From Hyphomonadaceae bacterium (lineage in GTDB: Bacteria; Pseudomonadota; Alphaproteobacteria; Caulobacterales; Aquidulcibacteraceae): a stretch of DNA of 64,000 bases. Positions 30,100 through 39,337 of this stretch are shown here, piece after piece. The position numbers were made by a program, and so were the translations under genes. Location: positions 350,490-414,489 of the forward strand of contig JAEUMP010000016.1 of NCBI GenBank assembly GCA_016791445.1. Reading direction: 5' to 3'. The stretch's first letter is position 1. Every line of letters begins with the position of its first letter. Under the pieces are notes generated by a model. The model was not told the DNA's origin. It ran no database searches and saw nothing but the letters and a program-made list of their open reading frames with translations.

Positions 30100-30585
30100 A
30101 TGGATCGACGTCTTTTTCTGATCGCAGGCGCAGCCAGCGGCCTGAGCGCGCCGGCCGCCGCGCAATCCCCGACGCCGGGCGCGCGCATCGGCGATGTGGC
30201 GTGGATGGCGGGACGCTGGATCGGGGAGGGGCTCGGCGGGACGCTGGAGGAAACCTGGGCGCCGCCGGTCGCGGGGATGATGGTCGGCCACTTCCAGCTC
30301 GTGAAGGCGGGGCGACCGGTCTTCTACGAGCTGATGCAGCTTCATGAGACGTCCGCCGGCGTCGACCTGCGCGTGCGCCACGTCAATCCGGACTTCACCG
30401 CCTGGGAGGACAAGACGACCTCCGTGAACTTCGCCTTCGAGAGCGTGAGCGCGACGGAACTCCGCTTCCGCGGCCTCGTCTTCCGCCGCGAGGGGCCGGA
30501 CGCCATGAGCGCCGTGCTTCGCCTGCGCTATGGTCCCGACGACGTGCGCGACGAGGCGCTGCGCTACCGCCGGGCGCCGCTCTAG
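30100..30585 (+). CDS. DUF6265-like secreted protein
   Basis: 161 residues with a signal peptide (LFLIAGAASGLSAPAAAQ). The mature part VAWMAGRWIGEGLGGTLEETWAPPVAGMMVGHFQLVKAGRPVFYEL matches the DUF6265 pattern of small secreted beta-rich proteins found across Proteobacteria. No catalytic motif. The ATG at 30100 is chosen because it starts the signal peptide directly. Confidence 0.78.
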   Translation: MDRRLFLIAGAASGLSAPAAAQSPTPGARIGDVAWMAGRWIGEGLGGTLEETWAPPVAGMMVGHFQLVKAGRPVFYELMQLHETSAGVDLRVRHVNPDFTAWEDKTTSVNFAFESVSATELRFRGLVFRREGPDAMSAVLRLRYGPDDVRDEALRYRRAPL

Positions 30586-30651
30586 CGCCGCCGCCATTGA
30601 CGGCGGGCGCGCGCGGCGGTCACTTCGTCGACACACAAGAGGGAGGGCCCG

Positions 30652-31128
30652 ATGGCCAGATCGTATTTCATCGCCGCGGCGTTCGCGGTCGCGACGCTCG
30701 GCGCCTGTGATCCGAAGCCGCCCGAGGCGCCGCCGGCGGTGGAGGCGGGCGTGGTGACGGAGGCCGATACGGACACGCGCAACGCGCTGCTCACGGCGCT
30801 GACGCCGGTCATCGAGTACGAACTCGGCAACGGCCAGAAGCTCTCTTTCAAGGTCGAGGAAGCGCGCACGCAGGGCGACTGGGGCTGGATCCATGCGACG
30901 CCGCTCACGCTCGAAGGCACGCCCGTGAACTGGGCGAAGACGAAGTTCGACGAGCAGAACCGCGAGGGCATGCTCGACGGCGGCGGCGCCACGCGCGCGC
31001 TGCTGCAGAAGGTCAACGGCGTGTGGGAGGTGCGGGCCTTCGACATCGGCTCGACCGATGTGGCGTGGGAGCCGTGGCCGGAGGAATACAAGGCGCCGCC
31101 GGAGGTCATGGGGCTGGCGCCGCGTTAA
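30652..31128 (+). CDS. Hypothetical lipoprotein
   Basis: 158 residues. The N-terminus SYFIAAAFAVATLGACDPKPPEAPP is a lipoprotein signal with lipobox TLGAC and an Asp at +2. The mature part is a small domain with WGWIHATPLTLEGTPVNW and VNGVWEVRAFDIGSTDVAWEPWPEEY. No family recognised. Its stop codon lies inside a 20-base palindrome. Confidence 0.75.
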   Translation: MARSYFIAAAFAVATLGACDPKPPEAPPAVEAGVVTEADTDTRNALLTALTPVIEYELGNGQKLSFKVEEARTQGDWGWIHATPLTLEGTPVNWAKTKFDEQNREGMLDGGGATRALLQKVNGVWEVRAFDIGSTDVAWEPWPEEYKAPPEVMGLAPR

Positions 31129-31140
31129 CGTGTTAACGCG
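31121..31140. promoter_or_regulatory. 20-base palindrome over a stop codon
   Basis: CGCGTTAAC, GT, GTTAACGCG: perfect 9-base arms. It overlaps the TAA of the lipoprotein gene and lies 72 bases before the M28 peptidase ATG. No T-run follows, so an operator is more likely than a terminator. Confidence 0.4.
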
Positions 31141-31211
31141 CGTTCCGTGCGCATCCGCCGGAGCGGCGTATCACGTTGAAATTGTGTGGCGATCCGGCGT
31201 AGCAGGGACGC

Positions 31212-32639
31212 ATGCGCCTCCATCTCCTCGCCGCCGCCCTCGTTCTCACCGTCGCCACCGCCGCTGCGCAGACTGCGCCGCCGCCGGTGGCGCCGATCCC
31301 GGCGCCGGTTCAGGCGAACGTGGAGCGCTTGCAGAAGGCCGCGCTCGCAAGCGACCTCGCCTATGACATCGTGGAAAGTCTCACCACCGAAGTGGGCCCG
31401 CGTCTCGCCGGCTCCGACGCGGAGGCGAAGGCGCGCGAGTGGGCCGTCGAGATGCTGCGCGCCAACGGCTTCCAGAATGTGCGCATCGAGCCCTTCACCA
31501 TTCCGTACTGGGAGCGCCGCATCGAGCGCGCGACCGTCATCACCCCGCGCGGTCGGCAAGCGCTTGTCGTCGTTGCACTCGGCGGTTCGCCGAGCGCGGA
31601 TGTGGAGGCGGGCGTCGTGCGCTTCGCGTCGATGGCGGCGCTGAACGCGGCGGTGCCGGAGAGCGTGCGCGGCAAGATCGTCTTCATCGATGAACCCACC
31701 GTGCGTACGCAGGACGGTTCGGGGTATGGCGCCGGCGTCGGCAAGCGGGGGCAGTGTGGAACGGTGGCGCACGCCAAGGGCGCGGCGGCGTGCATCATCC
31801 GCTCCGTCGGCACGCATTCGCACCGCTTCGCGCACCAGGGCGGCTCGACGCATCCGCGTCCCGCGCCTGTGGCGCCATCGGCGGCCGTGTCGCCGCCCGA
31901 TGCGGACCAGCTGACGCGGCTCCTCGCGCGCGGGCCCGTGCGCGTGAAACTCGAGATCGGCGTGGAAACGCGCGAGAACGCGCCGTCCGGCAATGTGATC
32001 GGCGAGATCGTGGGGCGCGAACGGCCCGACGAGATCATCGTCATCGGCGGCCACCTCGATTCATGGGACCAGGGCACCGGCGCCATCGACGACGGCGCGG
32101 GCGTGGCGATCACCACCGCCGCGGCGAAACTCATCCGCGATCTGCCGCGTCGTCCGCGCCGCACGATCCGCGTCGTGTTGTTCGGCGCGGAGGAAACCGG
32201 CATCCATGGCGGCATCGCCTATGCGCGCCAGCACGCTGAGGCGATGGGCAAGCACATCGTGGCGGCGGAGTCGGATTTCGGCGCGCGCGAGATCTATCGC
32301 ATCCGCACGCGCTTCGGCGAAGGCGCGCTGCCCTACGCGCGTGCGCTGCAGGGCGCGCTCGCGCCGCTGCGCATCAACCAGGGCGACAACGCCACCGGCG
32401 GCGGTCCCGATCTCGGCCCGATGCGCGCCGCCGGCGTGCCGATGGTGGAGCTGTCGCAGAACGGCTGGGACTATTTCGACTATCACCACACGCCCGACGA
32501 CACGCTCGACAAGATCGACCGCACCGAGCTTCGCCAGAACGTGGCGGCCTACGCGACGTTCGCGTATCTTGCCGCCGAGATGGACTGGGACTTCCGCAAG
32601 ACGGCGGATGCGGCGGCAGAGAAGGGGCGCACGCCATGA
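31212..32639 (+). CDS. Secreted M28-family zinc peptidase
   Basis: 475 residues with a signal peptide (AAALVLTVATAAAQ) and an M28 aminopeptidase/carboxypeptidase domain. Two-zinc ligands are visible: GGHLDSWDQGTGAIDDGAG (His, Asp), FGAEETGIHG (catalytic Glu and ligand Glu), AAESDFGA (Asp) and YHHTPDDT (His). A PA-type insert lies between residues 130 and 230. It probably trims peptides in the periplasm. Its stop overlaps the start of the paraoxonase-like gene (ATGA), so the two are co-expressed. Confidence 0.9.
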   Translation: MRLHLLAAALVLTVATAAAQTAPPPVAPIPAPVQANVERLQKAALASDLAYDIVESLTTEVGPRLAGSDAEAKAREWAVEMLRANGFQNVRIEPFTIPYWERRIERATVITPRGRQALVVVALGGSPSADVEAGVVRFASMAALNAAVPESVRGKIVFIDEPTVRTQDGSGYGAGVGKRGQCGTVAHAKGAAACIIRSVGTHSHRFAHQGGSTHPRPAPVAPSAAVSPPDADQLTRLLARGPVRVKLEIGVETRENAPSGNVIGEIVGRERPDEIIVIGGHLDSWDQGTGAIDDGAGVAITTAAAKLIRDLPRRPRRTIRVVLFGAEETGIHGGIAYARQHAEAMGKHIVAAESDFGAREIYRIRTRFGEGALPYARALQGALAPLRINQGDNATGGGPDLGPMRAAGVPMVELSQNGWDYFDYHHTPDDTLDKIDRTELRQNVAAYATFAYLAAEMDWDFRKTADAAAEKGRTP

Positions 32640-33703
32640 TCGGACGGATTTTCGGACTGGTCTTTCTCGTCGCGCTCATCGCGGCGGGCGCGTGGGTTTA
32701 TTTCTTTCTCGAGGCGGCGGGCGCGTTCCGCACTATTGCGCCGAAGAGCGTGGGCGCGTGTACGGCGGTGACCGGCGGCGAGATCGTGGGCGTCGAGGAC
32801 CTCACCATCGATCCGCTGACGAAGATCGCGTTCCTGTCGGGCTATGACCGGCGCGCCGATACGCCCGGCGCCACCGCGCGCGGCGCCATCTGGACTTATG
32901 ACGTGGTGGAGCGGAGCGATCCCGTCGATGCGACCGCGACCGCGCTGCCCGGCGGATTCTCGCCGCACGGCATTTCGCTGTGGACCGGCGCGGACGGCCG
33001 CAAGACGCTCTTCGTGATCAATCATGCCGGCGGCAGGCACACCATCGAGGTGTTCGACGTGAACGGCGCGGCGCTCACGCATCGTCGCACGGTCGAGGGG
33101 CCTGAGCTTGTATCGCCGAACGACATCGTCGGCGTGGGCGCGGACGCGTTCTACGTCTCCAACGATCACGCCAACACGACAGGCTGGCGGCGCACGGCGG
33201 AAGACTATCTGCGGCTGAAGGAGACGAAGGTCTATTTCTTCGACGGCCAGCGCTTCACCCAGGCGCTCGACCGCATCGGCGGCGCCAACGGCATCAATGT
33301 GAGCGCGGACGGCAAGTCGCTCTATCTGTCGGCGGGGTCGGAAGGGAAGGTCTATGTGTTCGACCGCGATCCGGCGACGAATGCGCTGACGCAGCGTGAC
33401 GCGCTGGTCGTGCCGGGCTATGCCGACAACATCGAAGTGCTCGCGAATGGCGATCTTCTGCTCGGCATCCATTCGAAGATTTTCGATCTGCTGGCGCATT
33501 TCGGCGATGCGTCGAAGCTGGCGCCGAGCCATGTGATGCTGCTGAAGGCCAATGGCCGCGGCGGCTTCACGGCGGAGACGATCTACTACAATGACGGCAG
33601 CGAACTCTCCGGCGCCAGCGTCGGCGCGCGCGTCGACAACCGACTGCTGATCGGCGCGATCTTCGAGCCGAAGATTCTGGATTGTGCGATCGCGGGGGAG
33701 TGA
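32636..33703 (+). CDS. Paraoxonase/SMP-30-like beta-propeller protein
   Basis: 355 residues with an N-terminal membrane anchor (FGLVFLVALIAAGAWVYFFL). The remainder is a six-bladed propeller of the arylesterase/paraoxonase type: GVEDLTIDPLTKIAFLSGYDRR, SPHGISLW, VINHAGGRHTIEVF, SPNDIVGVGADAFYVSNDH, GANGINVSADGKSLYLSAG. The N-D-I and N-G-I segments hold the calcium ligands of this family. It may hydrolyse lactones or esters in the periplasm. Translationally coupled to the M28 peptidase gene. Confidence 0.85.
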   Translation: MIGRIFGLVFLVALIAAGAWVYFFLEAAGAFRTIAPKSVGACTAVTGGEIVGVEDLTIDPLTKIAFLSGYDRRADTPGATARGAIWTYDVVERSDPVDATATALPGGFSPHGISLWTGADGRKTLFVINHAGGRHTIEVFDVNGAALTHRRTVEGPELVSPNDIVGVGADAFYVSNDHANTTGWRRTAEDYLRLKETKVYFFDGQRFTQALDRIGGANGINVSADGKSLYLSAGSEGKVYVFDRDPATNALTQRDALVVPGYADNIEVLANGDLLLGIHSKIFDLLAHFGDASKLAPSHVMLLKANGRGGFTAETIYYNDGSELSGASVGARVDNRLLIGAIFEPKILDCAIAGE

Positions 33704-33746
33704 CGCTTCGGCTTCTCCATGGCGCAAGGTGCGGAAATTCGACGCG

Positions 33747-34532
33747 CTAGATCCACCCCGCGTCGCGCAGCGCCTTCACGTTCGGCCGGCTCACCGGCGC
33801 TTCGACGTCGCCGGGCAGCAGCAGCGTGACGCGGCCGTTCTCGCGCTTCACGTCCGTCACCGCGTCCCGCGCCACCCACCAGGAGCGGTGCACCTGCGCG
33901 CCCTCGATGCCTTCCAGCTCCGCGATCGCATCGGCGAGGCGCATGAGGATGAGGTCGGAACCCTTCGAGGTATGCAGTCGCAGATAGTGATCTTCTGACT
34001 GCACGGCGTACACGATCGCGCCCATCAGTTTCGGCGGCAGACGATCCATGAATCGCACGCGCGCCGGCGCGGCGTCCTTCGGCGGCGCGTGCGTCGCGGG
34101 ACCGGGATTGTCGACGATCATGGTCAGCGCCGTCATCGCCGCGGTGACGACGCCGGTGACGCCGAGAAAATACGGCAGCGCGCTCACCGCGCGGGCGCCG
34201 AAGACAAGCCCCGTGAACCACCACACGAACACGGTGAGCGGCAGGGTGAGCGACACCGTCACCACCGCCCAGGCGAGCACGCGGTTCTCGCCGATGCGCG
34301 GACGTTGCGCCGCAAACGGCCCGACGATGAGCCCGATCATCGAGCCCGCGAGCATGAGCGTGAGCCAGTAGGAGAGGCGCTGGGGCAGCGGCACGATCTC
34401 GGTGCCGAAGGCGCCGGAAATGGCGAGGAACACGCCGACGATCGCCGCCGCTGCATAGCCGCGCCAGCGTTCGCGGGCGTAGGCCGTCACCGTCGGGATG
34501 ACGCGGGCGATGAGGCCCTCCGGTGCGGACAT
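33747..34532 (-). CDS. Membrane-bound LytTR transcriptional regulator
   Basis: 261 residues: four hydrophobic segments in residues 25-145 (AAAAIVGVFLAISGAF; YWLTLMLAGSMIGLIVG; VLAWAVVTVSLTLPLTVFVWW; YFLGVTGVVTAAMTALTMI) followed by a LytTR DNA-binding domain (MGAIVYAVQSEDHYLRLHTSKG, LADAIAELEGIEGAQVHRSWWVARDAV). The helices suggest a membrane sensor that binds DNA directly, a one-component form common in Alphaproteobacteria. ATG 34532 is chosen as the first start before the helices. Targets unknown. Confidence 0.87.
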   Translation of the reverse strand: MSAPEGLIARVIPTVTAYARERWRGYAAAAIVGVFLAISGAFGTEIVPLPQRLSYWLTLMLAGSMIGLIVGPFAAQRPRIGENRVLAWAVVTVSLTLPLTVFVWWFTGLVFGARAVSALPYFLGVTGVVTAAMTALTMIVDNPGPATHAPPKDAAPARVRFMDRLPPKLMGAIVYAVQSEDHYLRLHTSKGSDLILMRLADAIAELEGIEGAQVHRSWWVARDAVTDVKRENGRVTLLLPGDVEAPVSRPNVKALRDAGWI

Positions 34533-34703
34533 GTCGGCTCCCTCGCTGCGGCGCGCGGGGAGGGCATGCCCGAAACGGGCGCCGCGCATCAAGGCCCGCG
34601 CGAACCCGTCTTCGTGATCCGGCGCGCAGCGCGCCCGGAACCGATCCGCCTCCCGTCCTGTTGGTCCGGGGAAGCCGCGGGTGCGGCGCGACTGGAGGTT
34701 CTC

Positions 34704-34784
34704 ATGCGTGGTCTGTTGCTCTGGCTGGTCGGCGTGCCGTTGCCGCTTGTGCTTCTACTGGCCTTCTGCACGGACATCGTGTGA
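34704..34784 (+). CDS. 26-residue single-helix membrane protein
   Basis: A tiny ORF, MRGLLLWLVGVPLPLVLLL then AFCTDIV, preceded by a strong GGAGG site at 34694-34698 with 5-base spacing. The sequence L-L-W-L-x-G-(V/I)-P-(L/I)-P-(V/I) is one I recognise from small hydrophobic proteins scattered in proteobacterial genomes; no function is known. It lies alone between the LytTR regulator and the GST gene. Confidence 0.6.
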   Translation: MRGLLLWLVGVPLPLVLLLAFCTDIV

Positions 34785-34864
34785 CGCTTTCCGCAAAGGC
34801 ATGAGCTTGCGCGCGGGCGCGCCGTTCGCTTTGGTGGCCGAAACCATCAGGGAAGGAACCGCGC

Positions 34865-35482
34865 ATGAAGCTCTACACCGGCATGGGTCCCAATCCGCGC
34901 GTCGTGCGCCTGTTCATGGCGGAGAAGGGGATCGAAATCCCGCTCGAGGTCGTGGACCTGATGGCCGGCGACAACCGCAAGGGCCCGCACCTGGCGCGCA
35001 ACCCGGCGGGACAGTTGCCGACGCTGGAACTCGATGACGGGACGATGCTCTCGGAAATCACCGCGATCTGCGAATATCTGGAGGAGAAGCATCCAGCGCC
35101 CGCGCTGATCGGATCGACGCCGGAAGAGCGCGCCGCGACGCGCATGTGGACGCGCCGCATCGATCTCAACATCGTTGAGCCGATGACGAACGGCTTCCGC
35201 TATGCGGAGGGGATGCCGATCTTCAAGGACCGTCTGCACTGCATTCCCGCGGCGGCCGATGACCTGAAGAAGATCGCGAAGGACAAGCTCACCTGGCTCG
35301 ACGGCCTCATCGCGGGGCGCGATTTCATCGCCGGACCGAAGATCACGCTCGCCGATCTCCACCTCTTCGCGTTCCTCGAATTCGGCGCCCGCGTGGGCCA
35401 GCCGCTCGATCCCGCGAACAAGAACCTCGCCGCCTGGTATGCGCGCATGGCCGCCCGCCCGAGCGTCACGGCGAGCGCGTAG
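34865..35482 (+). CDS. Glutathione S-transferase family protein
   Basis: 205 residues. Thioredoxin-like N-domain (MKLYTGMGPNPRVVRLFMAEKGIEIPLEVVDL, NPAGQLPTLELDDGTMLSEITAICEYLEE), with the cis-Pro and the SE pair that bind glutathione, then the helical C-domain (LDGLIAGRDFIAGPKITLADLHLFAFLEFG, with the GST N-capping motif). Likely a cytosolic detoxification enzyme; the electrophile is unknown. Confidence 0.9.
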   Translation: MKLYTGMGPNPRVVRLFMAEKGIEIPLEVVDLMAGDNRKGPHLARNPAGQLPTLELDDGTMLSEITAICEYLEEKHPAPALIGSTPEERAATRMWTRRIDLNIVEPMTNGFRYAEGMPIFKDRLHCIPAAADDLKKIAKDKLTWLDGLIAGRDFIAGPKITLADLHLFAFLEFGARVGQPLDPANKNLAAWYARMAARPSVTASA

Positions 35483-35580
35483 GCAGTTTCCCTCGACCGC
35501 GCCTTAGCGGGAGAGGGGGTTGCTGAAATGTGGGGGTTGCGCGCTTCCGCGGGACCGCGGTCGGCGTTACCACCTCCGCC

Positions 35581-36846
35581 ATGACTTCCCTCCGCAACAT
35601 CGCCTCGCTCGTGGCGGCGATCACGATCCTGCAGCTCGCGCAGGGCTTGATGGGGGTCTATCTGCCGCTGGCCATGAGCGCCGACAGCCTGAAGGGCGCG
35701 GCGATCGGCTTCGTCGGCGCGATGTACTCTGCGGGGTTCATGGCGGGCGCCTGGTACGGGCCGACCTTGCTGGCGCGCGTCGGCCATATCCGCGTGTTCG
35801 CGGCGGCGGCGGCGATGGTGACGGCGACGACGCTGGGCCTCGGCGCGGCGAACGACGCGATCTCCTGGGGCCTGCTGCGCGGCGTGATGGGATTTTCGGT
35901 CGCGTTCGTGTTCGTGTCCGTCGACAGCTGGATGAGCATTTCGGTTTCGCGGGATGAGCGCGGCGCCATCATGGGCATCTATCAGGTGCTCACCAAGGCG
36001 GCGCTGACGCTCGGGCCGTTTCTCGCCTTCGGCGCCATACCCGGCGCGATGGGGCCGCTGATGATCGCCGGCGCCCTGCAGGCGCTGGCCATCGTGCCGA
36101 TCAGCCTGACCTCGCGCGCGCAGCCAGCACCGCCGATGGCGGCGCCTCTGGCATTGCGGGAACAGTTCGATGTGGCGCCGGCGGCGGTGACGGCATCTTT
36201 CTTTGCGGGCTTCGTGAACGCCGGCGTGATGACGCTCGCGCCGCTCTATGCGCTTGAGCACTTCGGCGCGGCGCAGGCGCTGACATTCCAGGCGGCGGGC
36301 TTCTTCGGGTCGCTCTTGCTGCAATACCCTGTGGCGCGGCTTTCGGACCGGATGGATCGGCGCGTGGTGATTGCGGGGCTGTCCGGCACGGCGGCGCTGG
36401 CGGCGCTGGCGCTGGCGATCTTCGGCGGGCAGCTCACCTTCGTCGGCGCGGCCGCACTCTTCGCGTTGTGGGGGGCCGGCGCGCTGTCGTTCTACGGCAT
36501 CGCGATCGCACACATGGCCGACCGCGCGGAGCCCGGGCGGATCGCGCAGGCGGCGTCGGGGCTTCTCTTCGTTTGGGCGGCGGGCTCCATCGCGGGGCCG
36601 CTGCTGCTCGGCGCAGCGGTCGAGATCGGCGGCCGCGAGGCGATGTTCTGGTTCGCCGGTCTCTCCGGCGCGGCGCTTGTGGGCTTCATGTTCTGGCGGC
36701 GCGCGGAGCGCGGGCCGGTGGAAGGCGTGCGCAAGGATGTCGTCGCGCCGGCGGTGGCCACGAGCGTGGCCGCCGTTGATCTCGCCTATGGCGACGAAGA
36801 CGCCAAACCGCCCGCGCCGCCGGAAGGCGCTGCGCCGCAGTCGTGA
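35581..36846 (+). CDS. MFS transporter
   Basis: 421 residues with about twelve hydrophobic segments, starting SLVAAITILQLAQGLMGVYLPLAM and including GFVGAMYSAGFMAGAWYGPTLLARVGHIRVFA, which carries the conserved inter-helix 2-3 region, and the mid-point LSDRMDRRVVIAGLSG, the second copy of the G-x-x-x-D-R-x-x-R motif. It resembles the YcaD-like subgroup. Substrate unknown. ATG 35581 is the first start before helix 1. The stop overlaps the GTG of chrA, so the two transporters are co-translated. Confidence 0.88.
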   Translation: MTSLRNIASLVAAITILQLAQGLMGVYLPLAMSADSLKGAAIGFVGAMYSAGFMAGAWYGPTLLARVGHIRVFAAAAAMVTATTLGLGAANDAISWGLLRGVMGFSVAFVFVSVDSWMSISVSRDERGAIMGIYQVLTKAALTLGPFLAFGAIPGAMGPLMIAGALQALAIVPISLTSRAQPAPPMAAPLALREQFDVAPAAVTASFFAGFVNAGVMTLAPLYALEHFGAAQALTFQAAGFFGSLLLQYPVARLSDRMDRRVVIAGLSGTAALAALALAIFGGQLTFVGAAALFALWGAGALSFYGIAIAHMADRAEPGRIAQAASGLLFVWAAGSIAGPLLLGAAVEIGGREAMFWFAGLSGAALVGFMFWRRAERGPVEGVRKDVVAPAVATSVAAVDLAYGDEDAKPPAPPEGAAPQS

Positions 36847-38057
36847 CGCCGCTCGCGGAGATATTCTTCGTCTTCCTGCGGCTCGGCCTCACCTCGTTCG
36901 GCGGACCGGTCGCGCATCTCGGCTATTTCCGCGAAGCGTTCGTCGTGCGGCGCAAATGGATCGACGAAGCGGCCTATGCCGATCTCGTCGCGCTCTGCCA
37001 GTTCCTGCCGGGGCCGGCGTCGAGCCAGGTGGGTTTCGCGCTCGGACTGAAGCGCGGCGGGACGTTGGGCGGGCTTGCGGCTTGGCTGGGATTCACGGCG
37101 CCTTCAGCGATGCTGATGCTCGCGGTCGCGGGCGGGCTCGCGTGGTTTGTGACTCCGGCAGGGCAGGCGGTTGCGCACGGCCTGAAACTCGTAGCGCTGG
37201 TGATCGTCGCGCACGCGGTGCTCGGCATGGCGCGATCGCTCGTGCGCGACGTGGCGACGGGCGTGATCGCGATCTTCGCCTGCGCGGCGCTGATGCTCTT
37301 TCCCGTGGTGTGGATGCAGCCGCTGGTGATCGTGCTGGGCGGGTTGATCTGCGTGCTGCGCCGGCCCCCATCCCCGGCTGCGCCGGTACTTCCCCCGCAA
37401 GCGGGGGAAGAAAACGCGCGCAGCGAGACGGCGGGGGCGTACGGTCGTGCGTTCTTGTTCGTGTTTGTCGCGCTTCTTCTTGCGCTCCCGTTCCTCGCCA
37501 ACCTCGGCGGACCGTTCGCCATCGCCGATGCATTCTACCGCGCGGGCGCGTTCGTGTTCGGCGGCGGACACGTGGTGCTGCCGCTGCTGGAGGCGGAGAC
37601 GGTGGGGCGCGGCTGGCTCGGGCAGGACGCGTTTCTCGCGGGCTACGGCGCCGCGCAGGCATTGCCAGGACCGCTGTTTGCGTTCGCGGCGTTTCTCGGA
37701 GCGAGCGGCGGGCCCATGCCGGGCGTGACCGGCGGGCTGGTCGCACTCGCCTTTCTCTTCCTGCCGGGACTGCTGCTGGTCGCGGCGCTGCTGCCGCACT
37801 GGGAGGCGCTGAAGGTGCGGCCGGGGGCAGTGCATTTCGTCGCCGGCGCGGGGGCGGCGGTGGTCGGCGTGCTGGCGGCGGCGCTCTACAACCCTGTCTT
37901 TACGTCAGCCGTGCGCGGCTGGCCGGACATCGCCATCGCGGCGGCGGGGTTCGCGCTGCTGCAATGGATGAAGACGCCGGCCTGGCTGGTGGTTCTGATC
38001 GTCACGGTCGCAGGGGCGGGGTCGGTTCTTGCGGCTTCTGGCGCTCCGGTCCATTAG
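36843..38057 (+). CDS. chrA: Chromate transporter ChrA
   Basis: 404 residues, the long (two-domain) form of the CHR family, which exports chromate. Domain 1 begins EIFFVFLRLGLTSFGGPVAHLGYFREAFVVRRKW with QFLPGPASSQVGFALG; domain 2 begins ADAFYRAGAFVFGGGHVVLPLLEAE with AQALPGPLFAFAAFLG. The FGGP, PGPxxxQ/PGPxFxF motifs are complete. The cytoplasmic linker (about residues 174-192) contains an in-frame palindromic repeat element. GTG start overlapping the MFS stop (GTGA). Confidence 0.93.
   Translation: MTPLAEIFFVFLRLGLTSFGGPVAHLGYFREAFVVRRKWIDEAAYADLVALCQFLPGPASSQVGFALGLKRGGTLGGLAAWLGFTAPSAMLMLAVAGGLAWFVTPAGQAVAHGLKLVALVIVAHAVLGMARSLVRDVATGVIAIFACAALMLFPVVWMQPLVIVLGGLICVLRRPPSPAAPVLPPQAGEENARSETAGAYGRAFLFVFVALLLALPFLANLGGPFAIADAFYRAGAFVFGGGHVVLPLLEAETVGRGWLGQDAFLAGYGAAQALPGPLFAFAAFLGASGGPMPGVTGGLVALAFLFLPGLLLVAALLPHWEALKVRPGAVHFVAGAGAAVVGVLAAALYNPVFTSAVRGWPDIAIAAAGFALLQWMKTPAWLVVLIVTVAGAGSVLAASGAPVH
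37365..37414. repeat. Palindromic repeat element inside chrA
   Basis: CCCCCATCCCCG, CGGTACTTCCCCCGC, AA, GCGGGGGAAG: includes a perfect 10-bp hairpin at 37389-37410. The same arrangement (CCCCCATCCCCG...CGGTACTTCCCCCGC...GCGGGGAGAG) occurs between genes at 54042-54086. Here it is read in frame as a Pro-rich linker. Confidence 0.75.
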
Positions 38058-38099
38058 AGCGGCTGATTTTTCCACACGTCGACCGGAAGGGCGCACCGC

Positions 38100-39293
38100 A
38101 TGAACATCCACGAGTATCAGGGCAAGGCCATCTACCGGAAATACGGCCTCCCGGTCTCGGCCGGCTATCCCGCCTTCACGCCGCAGGAGGCCATCGAGGC
38201 CGCCGCGAAGCTGGGCGGGCCGCTGTGGGTGGTGAAGAGCCAGATCCACGCCGGCGGGCGCGGCAAGGGCAAGTTCAAGGAAGCGAAGGCGGGCGAGAAG
38301 GGCGGCGTGCGTCTCGCGTTCAAGGCCGAGGACGTGGGCATCTTCGCCGAGCAGATGCTGGGCTCCACGCTCGTCACCGAACAGACCGGTCCCGCAGGCC
38401 GCGTGGTGAAGCGTCTCTACATCGAGGACGGCTCCGACATCGAGAAGGAGCTTTATCTCTCCGCGCTCGTCGACCGTGAGACGGGCGGCGTCTCGTTCAT
38501 CGCCTCGCCGGATGGCGGCATGAACATCGAGAAGGTCGCGCACGACACGCCCGAGCGCGTGCACACCATCGCGACGGATCCGTCGGTCGGCGTCACCGAT
38601 GCGGACGGCAGGAAGGTCGCCGCGGCGCTCGGCCTCACGGGCCATCTCGAGGCCGAGTGCGTGGAGATCGTGAAGAAGCTCTACGAGATGTTCGTGAAGG
38701 AGGACATGAGCCTCCTCGAGATCAATCCGCTGATCGTCACGAAGGAAAATCACCTGAAGCTGCTCGACGCGAAGATCAGCTTCGATTCCAACGCCTCGTA
38801 CCGCCATCCGGAATGGGCGGAGCTGCGCGATCTGGGTGAGGAGGACGAGAAGGAAATCGAGGCGTCGAAATACGACCTCGCCTATATCGCGCTCGACGGC
38901 GACATCGGCTGCATGGTCAACGGCGCGGGCCTCGCCATGGCGACGATGGACATCATCAAGCTCTTCGGCGCCGAGCCCGCGAACTTCCTCGATGTCGGCG
39001 GCGGCGCGTCGAAGGAGAAGGTCACCGCGGCCTTCAAGATCATCACCGCCGACCCGAAGGTGAAGGGTATCCTGATCAACATCTTCGGCGGCATCATGAA
39101 ATGCGACGTCATCGCCGAAGGCGTGGTCGCGGCGGTGAAGGAAGTCGGCCTGCAGGTGCCGCTCGTGGTGCGTCTCGAAGGCACCAACGTCGAACAGGGC
39201 AAGAAGATCATCAACGAAAGCGGCCTGAACGTGATCTCGGCGGATGATCTTGAGGATGCGGCGCGCAAGATCGTGAAGGCGGTGAAGGGGTAG
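38100..39293 (+). CDS. sucC: Succinyl-CoA synthetase beta subunit
   Basis: 397 residues. ATP-grasp domain with [39 protein letters not shown] and [24 protein letters not shown], then the ligase domain with [44 protein letters not shown] and [17 protein letters not shown]. With SucD it converts succinyl-CoA to succinate with nucleotide triphosphate formation. Unusually, sucD is not next to it but 5.5 kb downstream. Confidence 0.97.
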   Translation: MNIHEYQGKAIYRKYGLPVSAGYPAFTPQEAIEAAAKLGGPLWVVKSQIHAGGRGKGKFKEAKAGEKGGVRLAFKAEDVGIFAEQMLGSTLVTEQTGPAGRVVKRLYIEDGSDIEKELYLSALVDRETGGVSFIASPDGGMNIEKVAHDTPERVHTIATDPSVGVTDADGRKVAAALGLTGHLEAECVEIVKKLYEMFVKEDMSLLEINPLIVTKENHLKLLDAKISFDSNASYRHPEWAELRDLGEEDEKEIEASKYDLAYIALDGDIGCMVNGAGLAMATMDIIKLFGAEPANFLDVGGGASKEKVTAAFKIITADPKVKGILINIFGGIMKCDVIAEGVVAAVKEVGLQVPLVVRLEGTNVEQGKKIINESGLNVISADDLEDAARKIVKAVKG

Positions 39294-39337
39294 GGGGCTG
39301 CTCCAGCGGCGAGAATGACCTTCGCCGCATCGCTGCG

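Noticed and set aside
36371..38479. 702-codon plus-strand frame across MFS, chrA and sucC
   Set aside because: It crosses three real genes in another frame and is rich in Arg and Ala.
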